Assembly: GCA_018402525.1 (NCBI GenBank)
Contig: JAGYIR010000011.1
Span: 62,001-126,000 of the forward strand
From: Crocinitomicaceae bacterium
GTDB lineage: Bacteria; Bacteroidota; Bacteroidia; Flavobacteriales_D; Crocinitomicaceae
Length of the DNA: 64,000 nt
Reading direction: 5' to 3'
Shown piece by piece: positions 1 to 8,528 of the stretch. Position 1 is the first letter of the stretch. The number at the start of each line of letters is the position of its first letter. Position numbers and translations under genes: made by a program. Under the pieces are notes generated by a model that was not told where the DNA came from, made no database searches, and worked only from the letters and a program-made list of their open reading frames with translations.

Positions 1-178
1 TGAATTTTAACAATTCAGCCGTTCCACCGTTTGCTTTGATGGTATCTAATGTTTCTTGCGCTGCGGCATCGTTTGAGGCGTAGTTAATGATGATGTGTAA
101 TCCCAAATCCTTTGCCAACTGAATGGCTATGGCTCTTCCTATCCCTCGTGAAGAACCCGTTACTAATGCACATTTCAT
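1..178 (-). CDS. 3-oxoacyl-ACP reductase-like SDR (N-terminal part)
   Basis: The reverse strand from 178 encodes the first ~59 residues of a short-chain dehydrogenase/reductase and runs off the left edge. It starts MKCALVTGSSRGIGRA, the TGxxxGIG dinucleotide-binding motif of classical SDRs, and continues with a typical second beta strand (HIIINYASND). FabG-type reductases reduce the 3-keto group of ACP-bound chains. It lies 31 bp downstream of the ammonia-lyase on the same strand, so it probably belongs to the polyene-pigment operon as the ketoreductase for chain building. The family is clear; the pigment role is inferred from position. Confidence 0.85.
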   Translation of the reverse strand, partial: MKCALVTGSSRGIGRAIAIQLAKDLGLHIIINYASNDAAAQETLDTIKANGGTAELLKF

Positions 179-209
179 AAGTTACTAGTTTGTTTTATCA
201 TTACTTGTA

Positions 210-1739
210 CTATAAACTAATGTTTGTTGAACGTAAAATAGCAATTATCCTCTTTATATTTTCTGATTGGGGGACATCATCTGTAATTGCTGGCATTATT
301 CCACGAATCATATCGTAGATTTTCTTTGTTTTAGATGAAAGACGCTCAAGCTGACTTTGCTCTAATAAATCGATTGCTTGACAAACGGCCATCATGTGAA
401 TAGCCATTACTTGGTATCCATTCTCGATCACTTTTTTCGTCAATACAGCACTGTTTGTTCCCATACTCACGATGTCTTGGTTATCGTTGTTGTTTGGAAT
501 ACTGTGCACGTACATTGGATTCGATAATGTTTGGTTTTCAGCTGTTGTCGAAGTCGCAGTGAACTGTAATCCTTGAATTCCGAAGTTGAAGCCTAATTTT
601 CCAAGGTTTAAGAATGCAGGGAATTTATCGTTCAATTTTGCATTCAGCAAGAAATTCAACTGACGTTCCGCTAACATCGTTAAACGCGTCACAACAATCT
701 TCACCTTGTCCATTTCCAATGAAATGTAATCTCCGTGGAAATTTCCACCGTGGAATACGTTTTGCTCTTCGACACTTACAATTGGATTGTCGTTGGTAGA
801 GTTCAATTCATTTTCAATCACACTTTTGGCATAATTCAATGTTTCGAGCACTGGTCCCAAAATTTGAGGCACACAGCGAATAGAATAATATTCTTGTATT
901 TTCTTTTTGAACTCAGAGCGACCCATTTCTTCGCTGTCCTTGAACAACTCTTCACGCTTGCGAATCAAATCGCTGTCCGACAAGAACGAGCGCATATCAG
1001 CAGCCACTTTTTGTTGACCTGGGTGATGTTTTACCCCGTTTAAGCCCTGCGAGAATGAATCGTCGAATGCTTCAACCACTTCGTTGATGATAGAAGAAGA
1101 AGCTATTGACCAGTTCAATAAGCGGTATGCGTAGATTAAGTTCACAGCTCCAATTCCTGTCATGCAAGAAGTACCGTTCATTAATCCCAATCCATCGCGT
1201 AATTTTACATCAAGCGGGGAGATGCCTTTCGCTTTCAATACTTCAGCAGTTGGTTTGCGTTCACCATCAATAGTAACAAACCCTTCACCGATTAGATTAA
1301 GAGCTAAGTGCGCTAATTGGACTAAATCACCACTTGCTCCGACACCACCGTGCTCGTATATTTCCGGAGAAATTCGTTCATTTAAAAATTCCACCAATTT
1401 CTCAATAACTCCTAAACTAATTCCAGAATTAGCCTGTAAGAAATTGTTGATACGTGCAATAAGCACTGCTCGTACGTATTCTTCGTCTAAAATATTTCCA
1501 GTCCCCGTAGAGTGACTGCGAATAAGGTTGTACTGAAGTTGGTTTAACTTATCTTCATCAATTTTGAATTGCGCCATTGGCCCAAAACCGGTATTGATTC
1601 CGTAAATAATTTTGTCACTTGAAAAATCCTTTAAAAAATCGAAAGATGCATTAACAGAGGCGATAAGCTCTTTGTTCAAGGTAAAAGGCTTGAATTCAAG
1701 CGCATATTTTTCAAGGTCTGATAAGTTAATCTGATTCAT
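210..1739 (-). CDS. Tyrosine ammonia-lyase (aromatic amino acid lyase, MIO family)
   Basis: This 509-aa protein belongs to the HAL/PAL/TAL family. The MIO prosthetic group would form from A135-S136-G137, and the catalytic tyrosine is Y46 in IIYGINTGFGP. It deaminates an aromatic amino acid to the trans-acrylate. The S75-H76 pair in NLIRSHSTGTG would suggest histidine under the classic selectivity rule, but as I recall it the characterised Flavobacterium johnsoniae tyrosine ammonia-lyase carries nearly the same segment and resembles this protein along its length. The context is pigment genes with no hut genes nearby, so 4-coumarate as the flexirubin/aryl-polyene starter is the best reading. 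A promoter with a good -7 box lies about 55 bp upstream. Confidence 0.88.
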   Translation of the reverse strand: MNQINLSDLEKYALEFKPFTLNKELIASVNASFDFLKDFSSDKIIYGINTGFGPMAQFKIDEDKLNQLQYNLIRSHSTGTGNILDEEYVRAVLIARINNFLQANSGISLGVIEKLVEFLNERISPEIYEHGGVGASGDLVQLAHLALNLIGEGFVTIDGERKPTAEVLKAKGISPLDVKLRDGLGLMNGTSCMTGIGAVNLIYAYRLLNWSIASSSIINEVVEAFDDSFSQGLNGVKHHPGQQKVAADMRSFLSDSDLIRKREELFKDSEEMGRSEFKKKIQEYYSIRCVPQILGPVLETLNYAKSVIENELNSTNDNPIVSVEEQNVFHGGNFHGDYISLEMDKVKIVVTRLTMLAERQLNFLLNAKLNDKFPAFLNLGKLGFNFGIQGLQFTATSTTAENQTLSNPMYVHSIPNNNDNQDIVSMGTNSAVLTKKVIENGYQVMAIHMMAVCQAIDLLEQSQLERLSSKTKKIYDMIRGIMPAITDDVPQSENIKRIIAILRSTNISL

Positions 1740-1793
1740 CTGGTTATCTGTGGTCTAATTGACTTAAATATAAGTTATATTAACACGAAGTAA

Positions 1794-1822
1794 CAAAAGT
1801 AATTTTTTTTTCTGAAACGCAA
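1794..1822 (-). promoter_or_regulatory. Bacteroidota-type promoter of the ammonia-lyase
   Basis: On the reverse strand TTG (1820-1822) is followed after 18 bp by TACTTTTG (1794-1801). This fits the Bacteroidota consensus TTG-N17-23-TAnnTTTG for the primary sigma factor. The predicted transcript would start about 45-50 bp before the ATG at 1739. Confidence 0.65.
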
Positions 1823-1884
1823 TTAAATCAACGTTTAATCAGAAGTAACAAAGTATTTACAATTGTGTCAATTCGTGGTGTAGG

Positions 1885-2937
1885 TTACTTTCGTTTTAAT
1901 TCCAAAATTGTATGAAAACTATCTCCGTGCAAGTGGTGTTCATCCACACATTCAAATCCAGCCTTATCTACAATGTATTTCATTGCAGAAGAAGAGTACA
2001 TTTTACTGTTTCCATTTGCAATTGCCGTGAAATAAAGTGAAGTCGCAACCAAACTGTAGGTTGCTGCTGGGAAACGTTGGTTATCGATGAACGTCTCCAT
2101 GATGTACACACGTGCATCTGGTGACATGTTCTTTCTAATTTTCAACAAGATCGCTTCAATTTCCGGCTCACTGAAGCAATCCAAGAATTGACTCATCCAA
2201 TAAACGTCAGCACCAGCAGGAATTTCTGAGGTAGCGTCCAACATATCCGTTTCTTGGAAATCAATACGGTCTTTAATTTCCTGCATTGTTCCAATGTTCT
2301 CCTTAGCTGCGCGAATTTGCACAGGTAAATCGAAAATGGTTACGTTGACATCTTTATTATGTTTTGTACTCGCAATTGCCCATTTACCTGTGTTTCCACC
2401 AATGTCATAGATGCGAGAAGGACTGTCTTTGAAGATGATTTTTAGTGCGTCATCGAATGAGTTATCGGAGTAGAAGTGATCGAAATCAAACCATGATTTT
2501 TTCAAGCGACCTGGCAAGATAGATAATCCTTCGTAGATTGTTTTCCAATCTCCCAATGTTTTTAATCCTTCCGGTTTTCCGTTGACAATGGAATCTTTCA
2601 AATAAAACAATCCATTGTAGCAAATATCGTGTGTGAAGTATAGATTCACACGGGTCATTTCATCACGCAATAAAAAGTATCCAACTTTTGTTGCTACGTA
2701 ATTGCCGTTTTCTGTTTTTTCAACAATCTCCGCTGCTTCAGCCATTTCAACCAATACGCGCACACCGTATTCAGAAACATTTGTTTCCTTTGCTAATTCT
2801 TCAATCGACGCACCTTCACGTTTGTGGTTGTGAATTGCCTCTAAGATTCCAAGTTCCAACATGGTATATGCGGTCTCGAAAACAAAGGGGTTGAATGCAA
2901 TTTTATGTGCTTCGTATAAGGCTTCTAGTGCTTTCAT
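1885..2937 (-). CDS. SAM-dependent methyltransferase (plant-type O-methyltransferase fold) of the pigment locus
   Basis: This 350-aa class I methyltransferase has an N-terminal winged-helix dimerisation region (about residues 10-100). A SAM-binding motif YDIGGNTGKWA follows, with D178, G180, G181 and G184. Later come the acidic FDLP loop that contacts the ribose and a conserved MSQFLDCFS stretch. The layout matches O-methyltransferase family 2 proteins, which methylate phenolic hydroxyls or related small molecules. It is transcribed leftward ahead of the tyrosine ammonia-lyase gene (gap ~145 bp with its own promoter) and back-to-back with the rightward pigment arm. Methylation of the flexirubin aryl ring or of a precursor is a reasonable inference; the substrate cannot be read from the sequence. 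Confidence 0.82.
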   Translation of the reverse strand: MKALEALYEAHKIAFNPFVFETAYTMLELGILEAIHNHKREGASIEELAKETNVSEYGVRVLVEMAEAAEIVEKTENGNYVATKVGYFLLRDEMTRVNLYFTHDICYNGLFYLKDSIVNGKPEGLKTLGDWKTIYEGLSILPGRLKKSWFDFDHFYSDNSFDDALKIIFKDSPSRIYDIGGNTGKWAIASTKHNKDVNVTIFDLPVQIRAAKENIGTMQEIKDRIDFQETDMLDATSEIPAGADVYWMSQFLDCFSEPEIEAILLKIRKNMSPDARVYIMETFIDNQRFPAATYSLVATSLYFTAIANGNSKMYSSSAMKYIVDKAGFECVDEHHLHGDSFHTILELKRK

Positions 2938-2996
2938 GCTACAGTTAAAGTGTTAAAATGAGTGGTGAATTTTATCCATCTCGATTAAAAGTTGTG

Positions 2997-3004
2997 CAAA
3001 ATTA
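2997..3004 (-). promoter_or_regulatory. -7 box for the leftward methyltransferase
   Basis: The reverse strand reads TAATTTTG, a match to TAnnTTTG, about 60 bp upstream of the ATG at 2937. I see no good TTG -33 element at the usual distance, so this is a weaker call. Confidence 0.45.
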
Positions 3005-3077
3005 AAAAAATATTGTTTTAAATAGCTTCGCTTCAAACTCTCTTATATTTAAATAAGTGATTCTTCTTCTAATTATT

Positions 3078-3085
3078 TACTTTTG
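3078..3085 (+). promoter_or_regulatory. -7 box of the rightward pigment operon
   Basis: TACTTTTG matches TAnnTTTG and lies 30 bp before the ATG at 3116. A TTG codon in frame at 3083 is part of this box, so transcription should begin after it. The downstream ATG is therefore the real start of the first gene. No clear -33 TTG was seen. Confidence 0.55.
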
Positions 3086-3115
3086 CGGGGCTTGAACCAA
3101 ACTCAATCAATTTGC

Positions 3116-4708
3116 ATGGAAATCGAACAGTTTGATGTTATTATAATAGGCGCTGGAATAAGTGGTCTGACTTCTGCCGCGTTGCTTTCCAAGGCTGGAT
3201 TGAAAGTCTGCGTGTTAGAGCGACATTACCTGATTGGCGGCTATTTGCAAGGATTTGAACGAAAAGAATTCACCTTCGACACTGCCATTCACTGGTTGAA
3301 TCAATGTGGAAAGGACGGTACAGTGACGAAGGTGTTTAGCTACATCGGAGAAGATTTTCCACGTCCGATTGAAATGAAAACGATTCAGCGTCATATTGGC
3401 GATCACCACGATTATTTCTTGACGAACAATCCAGAAGAATTACGTGAACAGTTGATTCGTGATTTTCCCGAAGATGAAAATGGGATCAATCGTTTTTTTA
3501 AAGATGCACGCCGTGTAGCAAAGATCTCTCGAAAATTCCCCAAATTATTTAGATCTACTGAAACGATGAATTTCTTTCAGCGGATTGCTTACGGTTTACG
3601 ACGCATGTCGATTGGTTTGCCGATGGTGAAGTACATTTTTTACAGCGGAGAAGAGGGAATGAAAAAAGGTCTGTCAAAGTATTTTTCAAATCTTGCTTTG
3701 CACCAATTGTTTTGTTCTGAGCGTGATTTGCTTTCTTGCTTGTTTCCAATCGCTTGGGCATACAACAACGATTATCAAAACCCACCAATTGGAGGGAGTC
3801 AAGCATTTCCACGCTGGTTGGAGACGAAATTGGTGACAGAAAACGGTTCCCAAATCGTTCTAAGCGCCGATGTCAAAGAGATTTTAGTGGAAAACGGTAT
3901 TTTTAAGGGGGTAAAGTACATTAAACGTCACAAGGAATATGAAGTTCATGCTTCACATCTTATCGCTGCGTGTGATGTAGAAAAATTGTATTCACAGTTG
4001 CTGCCAGATTATGTCTTCACGAATCAGCTCAAAGAGAAAATGGACAGTTCAGAATTGTACAGCAGTTCTGTAACGATTTCCATGGCGCTGGACTGTTCCG
4101 CAGAAGATCTTGGTTTTGGAACGGAATTGACGTTAATTTGCAACGATGAAAGCACACGTGACGAGCACAGCAGTGGAGATCCACATAAATCGGCAATTAG
4201 TGTTTTAGCCCCAACCGTGCGTGATAAGACACTATCTCCTGTCGATAAGGGAACATTGACATTGTATGTTCCAGCGTGGATTATCTACGAGAATTATTGG
4301 AAGACCGAACGCAATGAAAATGGGGGGTTCATCCGAACAGAAGCTTACAAATCATTGAAAGAAACGTATGCAAATGTCATTATCGATCGTGTCGTGAAGA
4401 AAATGTGTCCAAATTTGAGGGAGCATATTTTGTTTTATGAAGTCGCGACTCCAATTACCTATTACCGCTATACGCAAAACAGGGATGGTTCCATGATGGG
4501 AACACGTCCAGGGAAAATCAATATGCAATCAAAAATTGCGCATTATAAAACTCCAGTAAAAAATGTTATTATTGGGGGACATTGGGCGGAGCTTGGTGGG
4601 GGAGTGCCCATCGCAACAAAAGCAGCGTACAATGCATCTTTAATTGTATTGAAGGATAAAAACATGGAGGCTTACAACGAATTGGTCGACGTAATGGAGA
4701 ACGCGTAA
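3116..4708 (+). CDS. CrtI/RetSat-like FAD-dependent oxidoreductase, first copy
   Basis: This 530-aa flavoprotein has the Rossmann motif GAGISG (G12, G14, G17), an ERHYLIGG segment after the second strand, and the FDTAIHW stretch typical of phytoene-desaturase/retinol-saturase-like enzymes. Its C-terminal FAD motif is GGHWAELGGGVPIATKAAYNA. Family members desaturate, saturate or isomerise polyene chains. I placed the start at ATG 3116 rather than the in-frame TTG at 3083, because that TTG lies inside the probable -7 promoter box. The stop abuts the ATG of the exporter fusion (TAAATG), indicating tight coupling. Action on a polyene pigment intermediate is inferred from family and context. Confidence 0.85.
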   Translation: MEIEQFDVIIIGAGISGLTSAALLSKAGLKVCVLERHYLIGGYLQGFERKEFTFDTAIHWLNQCGKDGTVTKVFSYIGEDFPRPIEMKTIQRHIGDHHDYFLTNNPEELREQLIRDFPEDENGINRFFKDARRVAKISRKFPKLFRSTETMNFFQRIAYGLRRMSIGLPMVKYIFYSGEEGMKKGLSKYFSNLALHQLFCSERDLLSCLFPIAWAYNNDYQNPPIGGSQAFPRWLETKLVTENGSQIVLSADVKEILVENGIFKGVKYIKRHKEYEVHASHLIAACDVEKLYSQLLPDYVFTNQLKEKMDSSELYSSSVTISMALDCSAEDLGFGTELTLICNDESTRDEHSSGDPHKSAISVLAPTVRDKTLSPVDKGTLTLYVPAWIIYENYWKTERNENGGFIRTEAYKSLKETYANVIIDRVVKKMCPNLREHILFYEVATPITYYRYTQNRDGSMMGTRPGKINMQSKIAHYKTPVKNVIIGGHWAELGGGVPIATKAAYNASLIVLKDKNMEAYNELVDVMENA

Positions 4709-7700
4709 ATGGGGAAGTTGTTTGCTCATATCGTCCAGTTTTTTAACCGAAATGTCGTCTTCTATCTTACGGTTTTGGTTGGGATAATTGTCTTTGCTTT
4801 CTTTGGATTCAAACGTCTCCAGCTCGATGAAAATATTTATTCCATTTTCCCCCAGGGAAAGGAGTTTCGACAATTCAACACGATTCTAAAAGGTAATAAT
4901 CTCAACAAACAGGTTTTATTTTCAATAAACGCCGAAGGAAAGGATAATTTTGACTTGGAGATCGAGCTGGATTCAATTGCTGGAATCCTCAGTGCAGAAA
5001 CGAAAGGGTTGTTAACCGATTTTATCGTTGTACGTGCGAATCAAGAAGATGCAGTGCTCAATTATCTCTATGCGCACTATCCATCGCTGTTGCAGGTTGA
5101 GGACTATAACACGATAACCCAAAAACTTGACAAGGATTCCATTCGTGTCTCCATCGGAACGGTCGCTGAGCGCTTATCTTCAGCAAGTTCCTTGTTCATG
5201 CGGAATATCCTTGCGCGTGATCCGCTTGGATTGGCGTGGCAACAGCTTCAATTGCTGAATCCGCAATCAGACTCGAGTTCCATGACAGTCGAAGACGGAA
5301 TTTTGTTCGGGAAAAACAAAGAAAAAGCCATTTTTACAGCCATTCTAGCGTTTGAATTGGACGATTCAGAAAAGAATGAAGCGCTGAATAAAACTTTAGA
5401 AAGCTTAAAGGTAAAACTCAATTCAGGACCGTCAGAAATTGACTTTGATTACTTCGGAACTTTTCAGATTTCATACGAAAATGCGCGACAAGTCAAGGAG
5501 GACACATACATTACTATGCTCGTCAGCGTAGGATTAATTCTACTGCTTTTGATTGTTTATTACAGAAGTGTATTAACGCCTATTTACTTTGTTTTACCTG
5601 CTTTATTTTCAGCTTTTTGTGGTTTAGGAGTTGTGGGATACATTCAACCTGAAATATCAGCAATCTCGATTGCGACGTCAGCTGTGTTGTTAGGGATTGT
5701 GTTGGATTATTCCTTTCACTTTTTCACCCATTACACCCATACGCGTGACTTATCAAAAACAGTAAAAGAACTTAGTTTCCCAATGTTGGTGGGTAGCTTC
5801 ACGACAGTCGCGGCATTTGCAGCATTACTCTTCACTGATTCTATAGTTTTGAAGAATTTTGGATTGATTGCACTGGTGACCCTTTCCTCTGCGGCATTGT
5901 TTACGCTTTTGTTGCTTCCGCCGTTGATTCACTTTACGCGATTCAAACCCAAAGAGCGCAAAACGAAGGAGAAACGCTTCAACGTACCAAAGCTCGTAAT
6001 GCGCTTGTCTATTTTTGCCATTCTAGCCATTTCAGTGGTGTTTCTGTTTACTTCTAACACGTTTCAGTTTGACGCGGATTTAAACAATCTTAGTTACCAC
6101 ACCGAGGAATTGGCTCAAAAAGAGGATTATTACACAGGAATCAATCCACGTGAAGAGAAGAAAATTCACTTGTTCGTAACCGGTGACTCGAAAGAAGAAG
6201 CATTGGAGAAGAACTTTGCATTGTACGAGGAATTGATACATTACAAGTCGAACCATGGTTTAGACGAGCTGATTTCCGTTGGAAGTTACGCTATTCCCAA
6301 ATCGGTGCAAGAAGAACGCTTCAGTCAGTGGAGTGCTTTCTGGAAGGGTAAATCAACGCAGACACTAGCTGAAATTAATAATAACGCTGTGGCACATGAT
6401 TTTTCTCCGTCAGCCTTTGAGCCGTTCAAAAATTGGATTTCTTCAACTTCTTCAAGGGTTACGCTTCAGGAACAAGAGGAACTGTTGGATAATTTGGGAC
6501 TTTCCTCATTGATTTATGAAAGGGATGGAGAGTGGAGCGTGACATCAAGCGTTGTGCTGCAGAAAGAGGATGTCGCGCAATTTAAGAACGCAATATCGCA
6601 AAATAGCGATGTGTTCATTTTTGACGTGTCCGAAATGGCGAACCAACTGATGCTCTCTGTTCAGGACGATTTCAATTATTTATTGTTCTTCTCGTCAATG
6701 CTGGTTTTTTTATCCTTGCTGATCATCTACGGTCGCATTGAATTGGCATTGTTTGCCTTCTTCCCAATGGTGATTAGTTGGATTTGGATCATTGGTATTT
6801 CAGGTTACGCAGGACTAGAGTTTAACTTCGTGAACATTATCATTGTGACCTTTATTTTCGGACTGGGAGACGATTTCAGTATTTTTGTCACCGATGGACT
6901 GATTCAACAATACAAGACAAAATCAACCTCGTTAGGAGCTTACAAATCGGCGATTATTCTCTCTGGAATTACAACCATCATCGGTACGGGAGTACTGTAT
7001 TTCGCGAAACATCCAGCTATTCATTCAATAGCGCTCATAAGCGTAGTTGGAATTGGTTGTATAATGCTCGTAACATTAGTCGTTCAACCGTCCATCTTCA
7101 GATACTTTGTAACAAATAGAACGAAGAAAAAACGTTCGCCAATGACGTTTTTCGGCTTGATTTACAGTATGTTTTTATTTCTCTACTTTTTTGTAGGCTG
7201 TATGGTGCTGAATGTACTGCTGGCATTGTTGTTACCCCTACCATTTCTATCCAGCAAGAAGCGTGCGATTATGAATTTTACCTTGTCAAAACTGGCAAAA
7301 TCAACGCTAGATCTAGGGTTTCACATTCGTAAAGATATAAGAAACAGAGAGCGTCTTGATTTCGCGAAGCCCTCGATCATTGTTCCGAATCACTCTTCAT
7401 TTTTGGATATTTTATTGGTGATTTCAATGAATCCAAAGGTAATCATCATGGTAAAGAAGTGGGTGTATTATTCGCCATTTTTCGGCTTGTTCATCCGCTA
7501 TTGTGGTTACTTGCACATTGCAGAAGGAACGGAGTACAACTTGAAACAAATTCAACGTAGAATTGACGAAGGTTATTCCATCGTGATTTTTCCAGAAGGA
7601 ACAAGGAGTTTAGACGGAGAGATCAAACGTTTTCACAAAGGGGCATTTTTCTTGGCTAAGGAAATGAATCTGGACATTCAACCTATTTTGATTGTAGGAG

Positions 7701-8527
7701 CGAATTATGTGAATCCAAAGAACGATTTAATTATAAAATCTGGACACCTCGTTCTTCACGTGCTCGATCGTATTAAAACAAGCGATGAAATCTACCAAAA
7801 GCGCTTTGGTGAGCTCACAAAGGAGGTCGTTACTACTATGAGAAAAGAGCTGATTGAAGCACGAAAACAAGAAAACACGTCAGATTTCTTAAGAAAACGT
7901 ATCATCTATAATTATTTGTACAAAGGGCCTGGATTGGAGTGGTATATTCGAATCAAAATGCGCTTTGAAACAAAGAACTTCGATTTTTACGAGCAACAAA
8001 TTGGAAATCGAAAGAACATTTTGGATGTAGGTTGTGGGCTAGGGTACTTAGGTTATTTCTTGCATTATAGAGACGCATCGAGAAGCATTCTTGGAGTTGA
8101 TTATGACGAAGAAAAAATTGCGATTGCGCAAAACGGCTATGATAAAACCGATCAACTTCAGTTCGAGTCCGGTGATCTTCGATCCATTGATTTCGGAAAT
8201 CAAGATGTGATATTCTTCAATGATGTCCTACATTACTTGTCTCCAATAGAACAAAAAACAGCGCTGAAGAATGCGATTGGATCACTTTCTGAAAACGGAT
8301 TGTTGTTCATTAGAGACGGTATTACCGACGATGCTGAGAAACACGCATTGACGCAACGAACTGAAAAGTATTCCACGCGCATCATTAACTTTAACAAGAC
8401 GAGCAACGATTTGCACTTTTTTTCCTCTGAGGATATGATTAAATTCGCAGATGAGCATGGATTGGAATGTCAACTGATTGAGCAATCAAAACGCACATCG
8501 AACGTGCTTTTTATTCTACGTAAATAA
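4709..8527 (+). CDS. RND/MMPL exporter fused to a PlsC-type acyltransferase and a SAM methyltransferase
   Basis: This 1272-aa protein has three modules. Residues 1-800 are an RND/MMPL-type exporter: TM1 at ~14-34, an exported loop to ~265, a TM cluster at ~268-410, a TM at ~431-448, a second loop, and TM helices at ~655-800. TM4-type acidic residues sit in LGIVLDYSFHF (D333) and GLGDDFSIF (D721-D722 region). Another TM pair (~812-845) leads into a PlsC-like acyltransferase (~870-1050) with NHSSFLD (H895, D900) and FPEGTRS (961-967). Residues ~1085-1272 are a class I methyltransferase with LDVGCGLG (1105-1112). Related pigment loci encode exporter, acyltransferase and methyltransferase functions; a single chain with all three is unusual. 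It could export and acylate the polyene. Confidence 0.85.
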   Translation: MGKLFAHIVQFFNRNVVFYLTVLVGIIVFAFFGFKRLQLDENIYSIFPQGKEFRQFNTILKGNNLNKQVLFSINAEGKDNFDLEIELDSIAGILSAETKGLLTDFIVVRANQEDAVLNYLYAHYPSLLQVEDYNTITQKLDKDSIRVSIGTVAERLSSASSLFMRNILARDPLGLAWQQLQLLNPQSDSSSMTVEDGILFGKNKEKAIFTAILAFELDDSEKNEALNKTLESLKVKLNSGPSEIDFDYFGTFQISYENARQVKEDTYITMLVSVGLILLLLIVYYRSVLTPIYFVLPALFSAFCGLGVVGYIQPEISAISIATSAVLLGIVLDYSFHFFTHYTHTRDLSKTVKELSFPMLVGSFTTVAAFAALLFTDSIVLKNFGLIALVTLSSAALFTLLLLPPLIHFTRFKPKERKTKEKRFNVPKLVMRLSIFAILAISVVFLFTSNTFQFDADLNNLSYHTEELAQKEDYYTGINPREEKKIHLFVTGDSKEEALEKNFALYEELIHYKSNHGLDELISVGSYAIPKSVQEERFSQWSAFWKGKSTQTLAEINNNAVAHDFSPSAFEPFKNWISSTSSRVTLQEQEELLDNLGLSSLIYERDGEWSVTSSVVLQKEDVAQFKNAISQNSDVFIFDVSEMANQLMLSVQDDFNYLLFFSSMLVFLSLLIIYGRIELALFAFFPMVISWIWIIGISGYAGLEFNFVNIIIVTFIFGLGDDFSIFVTDGLIQQYKTKSTSLGAYKSAIILSGITTIIGTGVLYFAKHPAIHSIALISVVGIGCIMLVTLVVQPSIFRYFVTNRTKKKRSPMTFFGLIYSMFLFLYFFVGCMVLNVLLALLLPLPFLSSKKRAIMNFTLSKLAKSTLDLGFHIRKDIRNRERLDFAKPSIIVPNHSSFLDILLVISMNPKVIIMVKKWVYYSPFFGLFIRYCGYLHIAEGTEYNLKQIQRRIDEGYSIVIFPEGTRSLDGEIKRFHKGAFFLAKEMNLDIQPILIVGANYVNPKNDLIIKSGHLVLHVLDRIKTSDEIYQKRFGELTKEVVTTMRKELIEARKQENTSDFLRKRIIYNYLYKGPGLEWYIRIKMRFETKNFDFYEQQIGNRKNILDVGCGLGYLGYFLHYRDASRSILGVDYDEEKIAIAQNGYDKTDQLQFESGDLRSIDFGNQDVIFFNDVLHYLSPIEQKTALKNAIGSLSENGLLFIRDGITDDAEKHALTQRTEKYSTRIINFNKTSNDLHFFSSEDMIKFADEHGLECQLIEQSKRTSNVLFILRK

Positions 8528-8528
8528 A

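Noticed and set aside
210-1739. Histidine ammonia-lyase (hutH) label
   Set aside because: The Ser-His pair alone suggests it, but the resemblance to the flavobacterial tyrosine-specific enzyme and the pigment context argue for TAL.
3083-3115. N-terminal extension of the first flavoenzyme from TTG 3083
   Set aside because: The TTG lies inside a -7 promoter box and the added residues precede a normal Rossmann start.
4709-8527. Possible artificial fusion by a sequencing error
   Set aside because: The frame is continuous over 3.8 kb, each domain is full length, and no stop or start pattern suggests a lost junction. Raw reads would still be needed to be certain.
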